A DNA stretch of 64,000 nt, taken from the NCBI RefSeq assembly GCF_029542785.1, contig NC_083373.1, positions 62,001-126,000 on the forward strand, written 5' to 3'. Made by a program: the position numbers and the translations under genes. Source of the stretch: Malassezia japonica (Eukaryota > Basidiomycota > Malasseziomycetes > Malasseziales > Malasseziaceae). The notes under the pieces were generated by a model. That model saw only the letters and a list, made by a program, of their open reading frames with translations. It was not told where the DNA came from and ran no database searches. Position 1 is the first letter of the stretch. Every line of letters starts with the position of its first letter. Of the stretch, positions 29,921-40,385 are shown piece by piece.

Positions 29921-30649
29921 ATGTCTGCTTTCCGCGCGACGCGTACGCTGCTTAAGCGTGTGCCCGAGTCCCCGCACACGTACCACTACCAAGAGGGCCA
30001 GACGCCGTTCTGGCGCAAGGCTCGTGACATCCTGTCGCTGAACCCGTACGTGGCATGGCTAACGCAGTGAAATCTCGTCGGGTCTCCCCCTCCCCCTGGT
30101 GGTAGGTCGCGTGCCGCGCTCATTATACAGAACCGTTACCCTCAGCCTGCGTCTCGCCCCGAGAAGCCGTCTGCGATGCCGTCCAAGGGTACGTTGTTTA
30201 ATATTTTTGTTTGGGAGGACGTGGCTAACACTTAACAGCTTCGGGTACGTTCGAAACGACTTACCCCAGACAACGCCGCGAACATGTACTACCACCGTGA
30301 CTACCGCCGCAAGTTTCCGCAGACGGATGTCATCACGCAGTACTACCTGACCGAGCTCCTCCTCGCCGAGCCCAACGAGGACGGCACGAAGAGGTACGTC
30401 GCCGTAAACTCACCCAGCCTGCCGTCGCCCGAGAGCGGCGAGTCGACCTCGACGGCGCTCACCCGCCCCGAGGACCTGCACTCGCCTACGGCCTTCACCG
30501 AGGTGCTGAACCAGGTGCAGTCGGAGCCCAAGAACGTGTACTCGGCGTCGAACATGCCCCCGCGCTTCCCCTCGACCAAGCCGCAGCACATCCTCAAGAT
30601 CCAGAAGAACGCTATCCCCCACGGCCGCTGGGACTACTTCCCTGTGTAG
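29921..30649 (+). CDS. probable mitochondrial complex I accessory subunit (fungal ~21 kDa type)
   Basis: Six exons (29921-30045, 30068-30101, 30131-30188, 30239-30244, 30270-30393, 30418-30649) give 192 residues. The joined protein starts MSAFRATRTLLKRVPESPHT and continues HYQEGQTPFWRKARDILSLN, PEISSGLPLPLV, NRYPQPASRPEK, then KASDNAANMYYHRDYRRKFP and QTDVITQYYLTELLL, ending GRWDYFPV. This pattern resembles the fungal NADH:ubiquinone oxidoreductase 21-kDa-type accessory subunit as remembered; the exact subunit name is uncertain. No membrane segment is seen. The intron set is unusual: 22, 29, 50, 25 and 24 nt around a 6-nt exon. The 29-nt intron could also be read from a GTG two codons' boundary earlier (30099). 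Confidence 0.7.
30239..30244 (+). other. 6-nt microexon
   Basis: The six bases cttcgg lie between an acceptor (CTTAACAG, 30231-30238) and a donor (GTACGT at 30245). They supply the last two bases of an Ala codon, a Ser codon and the first base of an Asp codon, creating KASDNAAN at the joint. Confidence 0.75.
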
Positions 30650-30756
30650 GTACACGGCCATGCGCACGCTAACCCCAGCGACAACTACGCATAGATCGGA
30701 TAGAGCCATAGCGCTTTCTTTGTGGAGGTGTGTGTCGTTGATTACCACGATCCGCC

Positions 30757-31361
30757 ATGTTCAGCCTGCTGCAGCGCCTGAACGTCGTGACGGCGTTCAT
30801 GACGAGCGTCGTGAGCATCCTGTTGCTTGCGATCGCGGCGACAAACCTCTCCTTCCCTGACCCCGAGTGCAAGATTGACGTAAAAAACCTCGAGATGTAC
30901 GTCGCGCGACTCACCCAGCGTCTACGGCAAGGCGCAGTCGCACGCCGACCGCCGCACGCAGGACTTTGTCGAGACGTCGCTGGACCTCTCGATCGACGTC
31001 ACGCCGCTATTTAAGTGGGATACGAAGCAGGTCTTTTTGAGCGTCGTCAGCTCGTACACCTCGCCGAACCGCGTACGTACCCTTGCTCACGCAGCCCAAG
31101 AACGAGGTCGTGTTCTGGGACCGGATCGTGCGCAGCAAGCGCCAAGGGCGCGTCCATGTGCCGAATCTCAGGAACAAGTACGGTCTGCGCGAGGTCTCGC
31201 GCACCTTTCAAAACATCACCTCGATGGAGTTCAGCGTGCACTGGAACGTCATGCCGTACGTCGGCATGATGCGGCACGGGCGCACGGAGCTCACGCCGCC
31301 AGTCACACTCCCCGAGCCCGGCGAGGTGTCTGCGAACAAGGTCCGGTTGCTAAAGTATTAG
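30757..31361 (+). CDS. SPC3: signal peptidase complex subunit 3 (SPC22/23)
   Basis: Exons 30757-30896, 30919-31072 and 31095-31361 encode 186 residues. The N-terminal signal anchor (FSLLQRLNVVTAFMTSVVSI then LLLAIAAT) leads into a lumenal domain with the family features SLDLSIDVTPLFKWDTKQVF, NEVVFWDRIV, NKYGLREVSRTFQNITSMEF and HWNVMPYVGMM. Spc3 is an essential non-catalytic subunit of the ER signal peptidase. The SPC2 gene is also in this window but 26 kb away and not co-regulated in any visible way. Both introns are 22 nt. Confidence 0.92.
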
Positions 31362-31392
31362 AAAGTACGGGATGTAGACTAGAATAACGGGC

Positions 31393-33231
31393 TCAGCTCA
31401 GCGCCGAGAAGAAGCTGCGCTTCTTTTTCGCCTTGGACGCGTCCGCGACGGAGGCCTCGGTACTAGCACCAGCCAGCTTCGAGGGAGGCAGGGCAGACTG
31501 CTGCGACGGCGCAGGCGCATCGTCATCCGAAGAGTCCGAGTCCGAGTCGTCGCTCGAGTCCGACTCTTCGGACGCTTCAGGCACCGTCGCCGGCGTTTCG
31601 CGGCCTACGTCCGCGCTCGCCTCGGATGCACTCGCAGAAAACATGGGGCTTTCCTGCCTAGAAAAAGAGCGGCGCAGCGCCGAAGGACGCAGCTCAGAGA
31701 GTTTGGTAAAGGCACCCGACATGGTCCGCCGCGAAGATTCCGCCTGGGCGCGGCTCGCGCGCTGCGGCGTGCTCTCCATCGGGTTCGTGTCGGGGCGGGG
31801 GGAGGGGCCGTGGATCTGGGAGTTGGACAAATTCGCATGCGACTCGGGCTGCGAAAAGTAGTCGCGACTCTCGGTGCTGCTCGCCGAATCGTCCGCCTCG
31901 GGTGCAGTCTCTAAATCCCTTTCAGCCGCGTCAGCGTCCGCTCTCTGTGCATTCCGCGCCAACTCACGGGAAGAAACGTCGGCCTCGCTCGGGGTCACGC
32001 TCGTGCCTTTGACCATATTCACCAGCATCTTTTGCTCCTCGCGCTCGACGGCATTCTTGCGCTGCTTCTTGGCCTTGAGCTCGGACAGGCGCAGGTGCAT
32101 CGCGTCGATGCCTTGCTCCACCAGGGCCTGCACCGCCGCCGAGGCCGCCGCGCTGTGCTCATCGTTGCGCGGCTCGTGCACAATCACCGTCTCGTCGGCC
32201 TGTGTCGTGTCGGCCTCGCCGGTGGTGCGATCGGCGCGCTCCTGCTCCTTGGCGGCCTTTTGCGCGGCTTTTTCCGCACGGAAGGCCTCCATCTCGGCCT
32301 TGGTGCGGCGCGAACGCTTTTGCTTCTCGCCCCCTTCGGGCTGAGAAGAGGGCGGCGCGGTCGCCTGCGACGACAGCGGAACGTCCTCCTCCTCGTCGTC
32401 TTCTGCCTCGGGCGCAGGCGCAGGCACAGGCGCAGGCGCAGGCGTAGGCGTAGGCGCAGGCGCTTCCGGCTGCGCCTCGGGTGCGGATGCGGACGCGGGT
32501 GCGGGCGGCTGGTCTACCTTGCGCTTGCGCCCGCGCTTCGCAGGAGTAGACTGCGCCTCGGCCTCGGGCTGGGGGACATCGACAAGCTGTGAGACTTCGG
32601 TCGCCTCTGCCTCGTTCGTCGTCTCGTCTCCCTCGTCGGTGCGGGCCGCGCCACGCCCACGGCGGCCCCGCGCCTTGGCGGGCGATGCGGCAGGCGCCTC
32701 GGGAGCAGTAAACATTTGGCTCTCCGGCACGTCAATAAACACGGTAATGATGGACTCGCGCGCAGCGTGCACTTGGAAAGCGCGGAAGTCCTCGCTGTCG
32801 TCCAAGTCGATGTGCGTGCCGTCTGCGGCTTCGTACGAAAGGTGGATTGGCACGCCGCTCGCAATGCGGTACTTGTCCGACACCATGCGCTTCACGCTCG
32901 CGAGCGTGAAGCCAGCGTCGAGCACGCGGTCAAATGCCTTGCCGTGCGGCGCGCGGAATGCAACGATCGTCTGCCACATCGGGCTGCTCAGGTCGGCACT
33001 GCCGAACCCAAGCGCAGACATGCTCGTGTCGTGCTGCATGCGACTCCGGGGCTTTTTGCGCTTGTTGGTGTGCGCCGAAGTGTCTTTTTCGCTGTTTTCG
33101 CGGGGTGCGGGAATCGGCGTCGCGGGTCCCTTGGCCTTGCGTTTGCGGCCAACGGAAGCTCCAGGCGTATTGGGCTCAGCCGTCTTGCTCAGATCGGCGT
33201 CCGCGGGCGGAGGCGCGACGGGGGTCGACAT
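31393..33231 (-). CDS. large disordered basic/acidic protein with PB1-like segment, function unknown
   Basis: A single-exon 612-residue protein starting MSTPVAPPPADADLSKTAEP. Basic clusters (GRKRKAKG, NKRKKPRSR, KRGRKRKV, KKKRSFF) suggest nuclear or nucleolar location. Residues about 85-185 form the only foldable part: WQTIVAFRAPHGKAFDRVLD, VKRMVSDKYRIASGVPIHLS, then THIDLDDSEDFRAFQVHA, which looks like a PB1/ubiquitin-like fold ending in strand ESIITVFIDV. The rest has Pro-Ala repeats (about 270-290), a Glu/Lys coil and an acidic serine tract (SDSSDDSDSDSSDDD). No named family is recognised. Confidence 0.72.
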   Translation of the reverse strand: MSTPVAPPPADADLSKTAEPNTPGASVGRKRKAKGPATPIPAPRENSEKDTSAHTNKRKKPRSRMQHDTSMSALGFGSADLSSPMWQTIVAFRAPHGKAFDRVLDAGFTLASVKRMVSDKYRIASGVPIHLSYEAADGTHIDLDDSEDFRAFQVHAARESIITVFIDVPESQMFTAPEAPAASPAKARGRRGRGAARTDEGDETTNEAEATEVSQLVDVPQPEAEAQSTPAKRGRKRKVDQPPAPASASAPEAQPEAPAPTPTPAPAPVPAPAPEAEDDEEEDVPLSSQATAPPSSQPEGGEKQKRSRRTKAEMEAFRAEKAAQKAAKEQERADRTTGEADTTQADETVIVHEPRNDEHSAAASAAVQALVEQGIDAMHLRLSELKAKKQRKNAVEREEQKMLVNMVKGTSVTPSEADVSSRELARNAQRADADAAERDLETAPEADDSASSTESRDYFSQPESHANLSNSQIHGPSPRPDTNPMESTPQRASRAQAESSRRTMSGAFTKLSELRPSALRRSFSRQESPMFSASASEASADVGRETPATVPEASEESDSSDDSDSDSSDDDAPAPSQQSALPPSKLAGASTEASVADASKAKKKRSFFSALS

Positions 33232-33318
33232 GGCCAACAGAGCGACCACACAGAAGAGGCGGGACGCGTACACTCACGTGATCGTGGCGGAGCCGCTAGG
33301 CCCCAGGGCTATGGTGCG

Positions 33319-33727
33319 CTAAAAGTCTACGGCGCGCCCGCCGTACGCCCACTCGGATTTCCACTTGAGCGGATCTGACTTGGGGCCGCCGACCTCGCCT
33401 GTCTGCGGGTTCGTGTCGCCCTCGAACTCGGCGCCGGGGCCCCTGATCGCGTCGGGGTGCAGGTTTGCGGCGTTTCCTTCTTCGTCCTCGGCCACAAACG
33501 GCGTCTTATCTGGGTGAGCGAGTGCACCTACTTTCGTTCTCGCGCAAAAGACGCTCAAACTCGAGCTGGTCCTCCTTCGGCAGCGGTGGCGGGCCGGGGC
33601 TCTGAAAGGGGAAGTCGGTACGCAGCACCGCACAACTGCTCAAGGTACGCGCACCAGCATGGTGGGCGGGCACAGCACGCACGCCGCTCCGCAGCGACGC
33701 CCGTAGCACCCCACACAGTCCAGACAT
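33319..33727 (-). CDS. SDH8: succinate dehydrogenase assembly factor 4 (Sdh8)
   Basis: Exons 33532-33727 and 33319-33509 (22-nt intron) encode 128 residues. The N terminus is a mitochondrial presequence (GVLRASLRSGVRAVPAHHAG). The C terminus carries the SDHAF4 signature: EFEGDTNPQTGEVGGPKSDP, then LKWKSEWAYGGRAVDF. SDHAF4/Sdh8 binds flavinylated Sdh1 in the matrix, blocks its autooxidation and promotes pairing with Sdh2. Length and the ending (W-x2-G-R-x-x-DF) match the family. The start at 33727 gives the presequence; upstream in-frame sequence has another possible ATG-free extension that is not needed. Confidence 0.88.
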
Positions 33728-33772
33728 GATGATCGTTACGAAAAAGGTATAAGACCTCCACACAAGGCGGAG

Positions 33773-36008
33773 CTACGTGGCCTTGGCGAGGCGCGCGCGC
33801 GGCGCGCGGGGCGAGAGGTTTGCCGAGGTCTGGGGGCGCCCGTGCGCACCGACACGTCCCATGGGGCTCGCCGGGGGGATATGGGGCCGCGGGACCGGCA
33901 CACGGCTCGCCTCGCGCACCCGGGGCTCGCGCGCGTCGGGCGGCCGAAGGAGCGACGAGCGCCGCTTGCGCTGCTCGGCAAACGACTTGCGCGCGCGCAT
34001 CACCGGCTGGTTCTCTTGGTCGTGTGCAAATGGGGCCGCGGCTGCGAGCTTGGCGGGCCCCGGCACGAGTTGCGCATCCGGCGCGTCGTCGTCGTACGCC
34101 GGCTTGGACAGCACGTCGAGCGGCACGCGCGAGACGCGTTTCAAGAACGGCGACGGCTTCTCCTCCTCGCTGCACAGGTGCCACTGCGGGTCCTGCGCCA
34201 AGCACGGCAGGTCCGGCACAGTGCGCGACGCAGGCAGCGACTCCGCGGCATCCTCCGCCTCTGCGCTCTCTTCCGGGAGCGAGACGCGCTTCGGCTTCGC
34301 GGGCTCGGCCGCGAGCTTGTGCGGCGCGGGTGAGTGGAGCGCCGCGAGGAGCTTCTGGGGAATGGGCGAGTTGGACGCCTCTTCTGCGGCGCCCGGGATG
34401 CGCCAGATGGTCGACGCGTCTTTCATCGAGCAGTCGGAAATGTCGGCCTTGGGCTCGAGGCGCTTGAGGCGTGCCAGCGCAGGCAGCATCGGCACGGGTT
34501 CCTCCGCCTCTTGGTCCTCCCACTCGTCCGACACCACGAGATCCGCGGCCTGCTTGCGGGGCGTGCTGAACGACACGCCTGCAATCCGTGTGCGCAGGTC
34601 CTCGTCCGTTTCGCGGCCCCGCGAGACGCGGCGCTGCATGCGCGGCGCGTGCCGCGTCGGCAGGCGGCCCGGCATCGCAACCGAGTCGCTCGTGCGCCGC
34701 TGCTGCTCGTGTTCCTTCTCCGCGAGCTGCTCCTGGAGCTGCGCGAGGAGCGCGTCTTTTTCGGCGAGCGCGCTGTGCATCTGGACACGCTCGCCGTTGT
34801 ACCACGTCTCGTACTGCTGCACGAGCTCTGCGTGAAAGGCCTTGCACGCCTCTTCGCGCTGCGCGAGCTCGACGTGCTGCTGCTCGAGGGCGAGCTGGCG
34901 CTCGTCGAGCAGCTTGGCACGCTCGCCCAGCACGTCGCCCTGGCTATGCGCCGCCTCGGACTCGGCGACGGCTTTCTCGCGCGCTGCGAGCTCGTCTTCC
35001 TTGGCCTCGAGCGCGCGCGTCTGTGCCACGACCTGCTCCTTGTCGAGCTGCACCTTGCGGTGGAGCGCGGCGAGCTCGTGCGTGCGGCACGCCCACTTGA
35101 TGTGCCGCACCTGCAGGAGCTGTCGCGTGGTCGGGCGGCGGCGGTGGTCGAGGTGCAGCATGGCATTCACCGTGTCCTGCAAGTCGCGCGAGTACTGCCG
35201 GGGAAGCGACGGGACCATGCCCTGCTTGATCTTGCGTGTGAGCTCCGCCTGGTTGTTCGCATCAAACGGTGGAGAGAGCGCGCACAGCTCGTATACGATA
35301 CAGCCAAGCGCCCAGATATCCGACTTGATGTCGTACTGCTGGCCAGACGCCAGCTCGGGGCTCATGTAGTACGGCGTGCCGACATACGTATTCGCAAAGG
35401 TCTGGGCAGCGATTTGCTTGCTGAGCCCAAAGTCGCCGAGCTTGACGTTCTGATCGACGTCCAAAAAGACGTTTTCCGGCTTCAGGTCGCGATGCAGGAT
35501 GGCATGGGCCGACACGCGCGTCGTGCCGACCGCTGTGTTGGCCGGTGCGCGGTAGTGACACGCTTCGAGCGCGGCCGTCATCTGCGCAAAGTACGCCCAG
35601 ACCGTGTCCTCGGGAAGGTGTGTGCGTGTGCGGCGGCACCGCTTGATAATAGCGCCGAGGTCGCCGCCTTCGCAAAGCTCCATGACAATGTAGAGGATGC
35701 TGCGTTAGCACGAGCACGTACCCGTTCTCTGTATCGACGTAGCGCTCCTCGTATCGCACCACATTCTCGTGCTGCAGTGTGCGCAGAATGTTTACCTCGG
35801 AGACAATGTGCTTGCGGTCGCGCTCGTTCATGCGCTCAAAATTGAGCTCCTTGCGCGCAAACAGGACGCCGTCCGACTTGCGCTTGACCTTGCGGATCAA
35901 GCCGAACGTGCCGCTTCCGATCACATCGAGCGCTTCGTACCCTTCCAGGACGTGAGACAAGGCGGCCGCCGACGGCCGCCGCTCCGCCGCTCCGCTTCCC
36001 TCGCGCAT
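33773..36008 (-). CDS. KIN3: NIMA-related serine/threonine kinase (Kin3/Fin1/NimA)
   Basis: Exons 35722-36008 and 33773-35699 (22-nt intron) encode 737 residues. The N-terminal kinase domain (about 22-295) has all key elements: Gly loop GSGTFGLI, Lys in ARKELNF, HRDLKPEN catalytic loop, DFGLSKQ, and GTPYYMSPE, the NEK-type activation segment. A coiled coil follows (LQEQLAEKEHEQQ), then a long disordered tail with KEN-like and basic motifs (QENQPVMRARKSFAEQRKRR). NimA kinases act at mitotic entry, spindle poles and septation. The ATG at 36008 (MREGSGAAERR) was preferred, since no other ATG lies in frame upstream in the promoter region. Confidence 0.92.
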
Positions 36009-36240
36009 GCCGTGCCGCAAGCAACGCAGCGCCCCCACCAACACCCGTGCACGTAGGTGTTACTTTGCCACGTGCTCGTCATGTGACAAACGCGTCGCAC
36101 AGCGCGTGTCGGCCCCAACCTTATCCTGCGAAGCACCACGAACGGACGACGACGAGTGCTCAGTACGAACTGTGCCTATTGTGTAGTGACTGGGCGTGAA
36201 GCAGCGTATATACTTTTTTGGTCACGTCCAGGCACACACA

Positions 36241-38776
36241 ATGGACGACTATTCGCAGCGCGAATGGACGCGCTTTGCGATGGAAGATGGAGGGATCGGA
36301 ACGTGCGTCGTGCAGCGCGATTGCGAAAGCGATGCTAGCGGATTGCTGGGCTGCAAAGAGGGAGAGCGCATCACAGCATTGTGCCAAATGGCATCCGCCT
36401 CGGGAACTCCGGAACAGGGCGCTTATATTTGGGTACGTGCATCATCTAACACAGGCCTTCAATGGACAATTGGGTTTCGTGGCAAGCGCTGACATCGAGC
36501 CTGTGCAGCCCTTTACGACGCCAGGGCAGATCGACCGTGAGGCAGCGGCACGAGGATCGGGCCGCATCTTTCCCCTGCAATCGCTCGAGATCCCGCCACA
36601 GTCTAGGCTGATCAACTTTCCTATGCAGCGTGCCTCGATCCTCGTCGACCATCGCCAGAGCCTTTTGGCAGAGATGAAGTCGCCCGTCATGCCACGTTTC
36701 GACCCGGAGGATTTAGAGACGCCGCGCGCAGCGACTTTCAACGCTAGGCCGGATGTCACGCAAAACACCATCAGCGGCATGATGCTTCCGCCGAGCGAGA
36801 CGCGCGACACGTCCCCGGCGAGCGCCGAGCTCGCGCCACCTGTCGAGATCGATGAACCCAGCGCACAGGCTATCTCGCAGGATACACGCGTCGAGGCGAC
36901 GTCGCGTACACCCACCAAGAGCACCTACCGCCCGACGTCGGTCCGCGCGAGTCTGCTAGCCAAAAAACAAGATCCTGAAGATCCTGAAGACGACGACATG
37001 TGGGGGGACTGGGTCAAGAAGCGCGACCCCACCTTTTCGATTTACGATGCCTACTTCCGGCCGTCGATGTACTCGAAGCAGATCCGCCTCGACCCTGTCG
37101 CCCAGTCGGCCGTGTTTGTGCCGCCTACCAACACACTCGAGGTGCCGGCGGACAGCGAGGCTTCGTTCGACGTGAGCCTTGAGAGCGGCAGCTCAATGGG
37201 GTCGGCGCGTGCCATCGACAACATCCTTCCACCAGTGCAGAGCTTGGAACAGAACCGTCTGCTTCACGGAGACAGTATGGACTCGTTTTCAACTAATACA
37301 CCATCACAGCACCTCTCAGTCAGCTCGGGGATGTCGCTGCAGGCGAGCGAGGCGAGCATCCCAGTGGCCGGACTCGAGAATCTCCAGCTGGCCCACACAC
37401 CCGAGTTCCACGGCCGCGCCCTCTCGAGCCCGCTCGACGGGCCCCTGCGCTCGGATTCTGAGACGGCCAGTATCGATATCCCCAGCGCAGGCGCGCCATC
37501 CTCGCGCTTGCGCTCCGGTGAGGCGCCGTGGGCGTCGAGCGCGTCAAGCTCGCCGCTCCGCGCACGGACCGATTCGCCGTCCAGGACAGCACTGCGCACC
37601 TCGCCGCAGCGGCTTGCCCAGCGCGCGCCGAAGCAGAGCGAGGAGTTTGACGCACGCAGTCTGCCGATGTCCAAGTCAACCAGTAGCCTGTTTGGCTCGC
37701 CGCGCTCGAAGCGGTCCACGGAACTCTCTGGGAGCCCCATGTCGTCCGAAGCACAGCTCTTCCAGCGCTGGACGACTTTGCTGACAGACCGGGGAGGTTC
37801 GCAGCGCACGCTCAAAAAGGCGCGGCAGCTCGTCGAGCTCGGTGTGCCGACAGCGCTCCGTGGGCGAGTGTGGATGCTCCTTGCGGAAAAGCACATGAAG
37901 AGCCGCCCAGGCGTCTTTGAGCAGCTCGTCGAGACGTCCAAGGAGTCGATCACCAACATGGACCTCTATGCTTTTGCGCGGCTCATTCAGAGGGACCTGG
38001 ATCACTGCTTCCCTCAAAGCAAGCCTTTCCACGGCCTCGACGGCTCGTCGCGCGAAGATATCCGACGCATTCTGCACGCTTTCGCCTACCACAACCCGGA
38101 CGTGGGGTACACGGAAGGCATGTGCCTCGTCGTCGGCCTCCTCCTGACGCACATGCGTGTAGAAGACACGTTCTGGATGCTCGACGCGCTCGTGTCACAG
38201 TACGGCATGGACCGCTGCTACACCGGCAATATGGAGCAGCTGCACATCGACAACCTCGTCGTCGACGAGCTCCTGCGCCTGGCCGATGGCGCAGTCCACA
38301 AAAAGCTCCAGGATATGCGCATTGAGCCGCTCATGTTCCTGCCAGGCTGGCTGCTGCCCATCTTTGTGCGCACACTGCCGTGGATGACGCTGCTGCGTGT
38401 GTGGGACATGTTCCTCTCGCACGGTCACACGTACCTCGTACGTGCCGCCGTATCGGTCATTTGCCTCTCACGCGGCGACATTCTGAGCCCCCGCGTGAGC
38501 CCGGGCAGGGCCGAGACGCTGCGGCACCTCGTGTTTGTGGCGTCGCCGCCGCTCATGCCGGACAGCGTCCTGAACTGTGCTCGTGAACTCCCTGTGGCAG
38601 ACAAGGAAATCGCCAAGATGCAGCGGAACGCTACCAAATTGGTCCGCGAGAACGGCGCCACCTCGCATCCGATCGATACGGGAAGCGACGAGCGACCAGC
38701 GGCACTGCAGGGCAAGCCTGTTTCTCGGGGGACACTGCGCCTACTCACCGGACGCAAGAAGTCCGGGCGATCATAG
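36241..38776 (+). CDS. TBC-domain protein with SH3-like N terminus; catalytic fingers absent
   Basis: Exons 36241-36432 and 36455-38776 (22-nt intron) encode 837 residues. The N-terminal 80 residues resemble an SH3 fold (CKEGERITAL ... YIWAFNGQLGFVASADIEPV) and the intron falls inside it. A long Ser/Pro-rich disordered stretch follows. The TBC domain (about 535-760) starts LGVPTALRGRVWMLLAEKHM and runs to RVWDMFLSHGHTYLVRAAVS. TBC proteins are usually Rab GAPs using an Arg finger (IxxDxxR) and a Gln finger (YxQGM). Here these read IQRDLDH and YTEGM, so both finger residues are replaced and GAP activity is doubtful. A scaffold or Rab-binding role is possible. Confidence 0.9.
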
Positions 38777-38806
38777 ACAATAGGGTGCAGCAGGCTGCAC
38801 CAGGGA

Positions 38807-40331
38807 CTATTTGTTTACTACTACACGCACCGTCCGGTCGAATCCACAACTCGCTACACGGCCGTCGGGCAGCACGGCCACATCCTTAATCACCGTGTTG
38901 CCGCCACGCGCCCACGCGGCCGCCGCGAGCGCATCGCGTGCTGCACCCGAGTGCATATCCAGCTCCTCGTGCACGCCGTGGCACAGGACACGCGCTTTGA
39001 TGTCGCCGCTCAGACCGACAAGGCGCAGCACGCCGTCCTCGCCCGTGACCCACGCCGCCTCGCCATTCGCGAGCCACGCATGCCGGGGATTCGAAAACGT
39101 CGAGGACGGCGCCTCGGTCCACAGCGTCAGGCGCCGGAATGACGAAAAGAGCGGCAGGATCAAGAGGCGCGAAAGCTGGTCGCCCAGCGCATGGCCGCCG
39201 ATTGCAGCAGGCCCGGCGCCGGATGCCTGAGCAGCCGAGTGGTCGCCGGTCTGAGCACAAACGTACTGGCCAGAGGGATGCAACGACAAAGCCAGCAGCG
39301 AGTAGCCGGCATAGTAGTCTTCGGGATCGGGGTTCGTGTTGTACTCCACGACCTGAAAGTCGGGCGTCGCACTCTCGAGGTCGGGCGCAGGCAGCGCCAT
39401 GTAGTGGAGCACGATCGAGCTGCGCTGTGTATACACGAGCCACGGACGCTGTGGCACGCCGAGCGCCGCGCCGTCTTTGGGCGGCGCCGCTGGGCCGCTG
39501 ACAAACAGCAGCGCCTCGGGGTTCGCTGCGAGTGTCGCCGTATGGACTTTCTCGTACGTGACACGCTCGCCTCCGTACGTCGCCTTGTACACGATAATCT
39601 TGCGGTCGTAGCCGGCGCTCGCGAGGTAGGTCCCGCATGGACTGTGCACGACGCTCACAGCGAACCGCATATGGTCATGCAGCGTTTGTACCGGCAGCGA
39701 GGTGTGCTGAATTAGTAGCGCGACGTACCAAGTCCCAGATCACGACGCGCCCGTCAATACCGGCAGACGCCACGTAGCGCGCCTGCTTTGGATTTTGCGA
39801 CAGGTTCAGCACCGCCGCGTCGTGGCCCACTGCGCCATTGGGCGTCGGCGACGTGGGCCTCTCGAGCATCGAGAGTACCTCGCCAGACACAGGATCGCTA
39901 AATACAATGCGCTTGTCAGCGGACGTCGTCGCGATGCATGCGGTGTTGGACCATGCACCAGACAAATACTCGGGCAACTCCACCGCATGGATCGAGAGGA
40001 GGTTGGACAAGTGCAGGTGCGACAGCGTCTTTTCCAGCGCGTATGGCACTGATTTCGCCTTCTTTTCCTCTTCAATGAGTCCAGCTAGGTCGTCTGCGTC
40101 ACTTTCGTCGAGCTGCGTGCGCGCCATTGCCTGCGCGGCGGCCAGCGACGCGCTCTGTTCGACAAGCGTCCGTAGGTCGCGCGGCACATCCTTGTAGGAA
40201 GCTGCGAGACCTGGACGGCCTGTAGAAGCCTCAAAGGCATTTAGTGCGGTAGTGTGACCTTGCCGTTGCAAGTACGTAGCGACAATCTCGTCACACACCG
40301 CCTGCAAAGGGTCCTGCGCCGTTCCGGGCAT
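38807..40331 (-). CDS. LisH-WD40 repeat protein, function unknown
   Basis: Exons 39729-40331 and 38807-39706 around a 22-nt intron encode 500 residues. The N terminus is LisH-like (LQAVCDEIVATYLQRQGHTT, ALNAFEAST). WD40-type repeats follow, for example NPKQARYVASAGIDGRVVIW, DHMRFAVSVVHSPCGTYLAS then AGYDRKIIVYKA, and at the end VIKDVAVLPDGRVASCGFDRTV. A long insertion between the second and last repeats (about residues 270-430) suggests a partly degenerate propeller. The orthologue is not recognised. It is divergent from the PTPA gene across 54 bp. Confidence 0.78.
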
Positions 40332-40385
40332 ATCAAAGCACGGGCCAAATAGCCCAATTTTGAATGTGGAGTGCTTTTGCTTACC

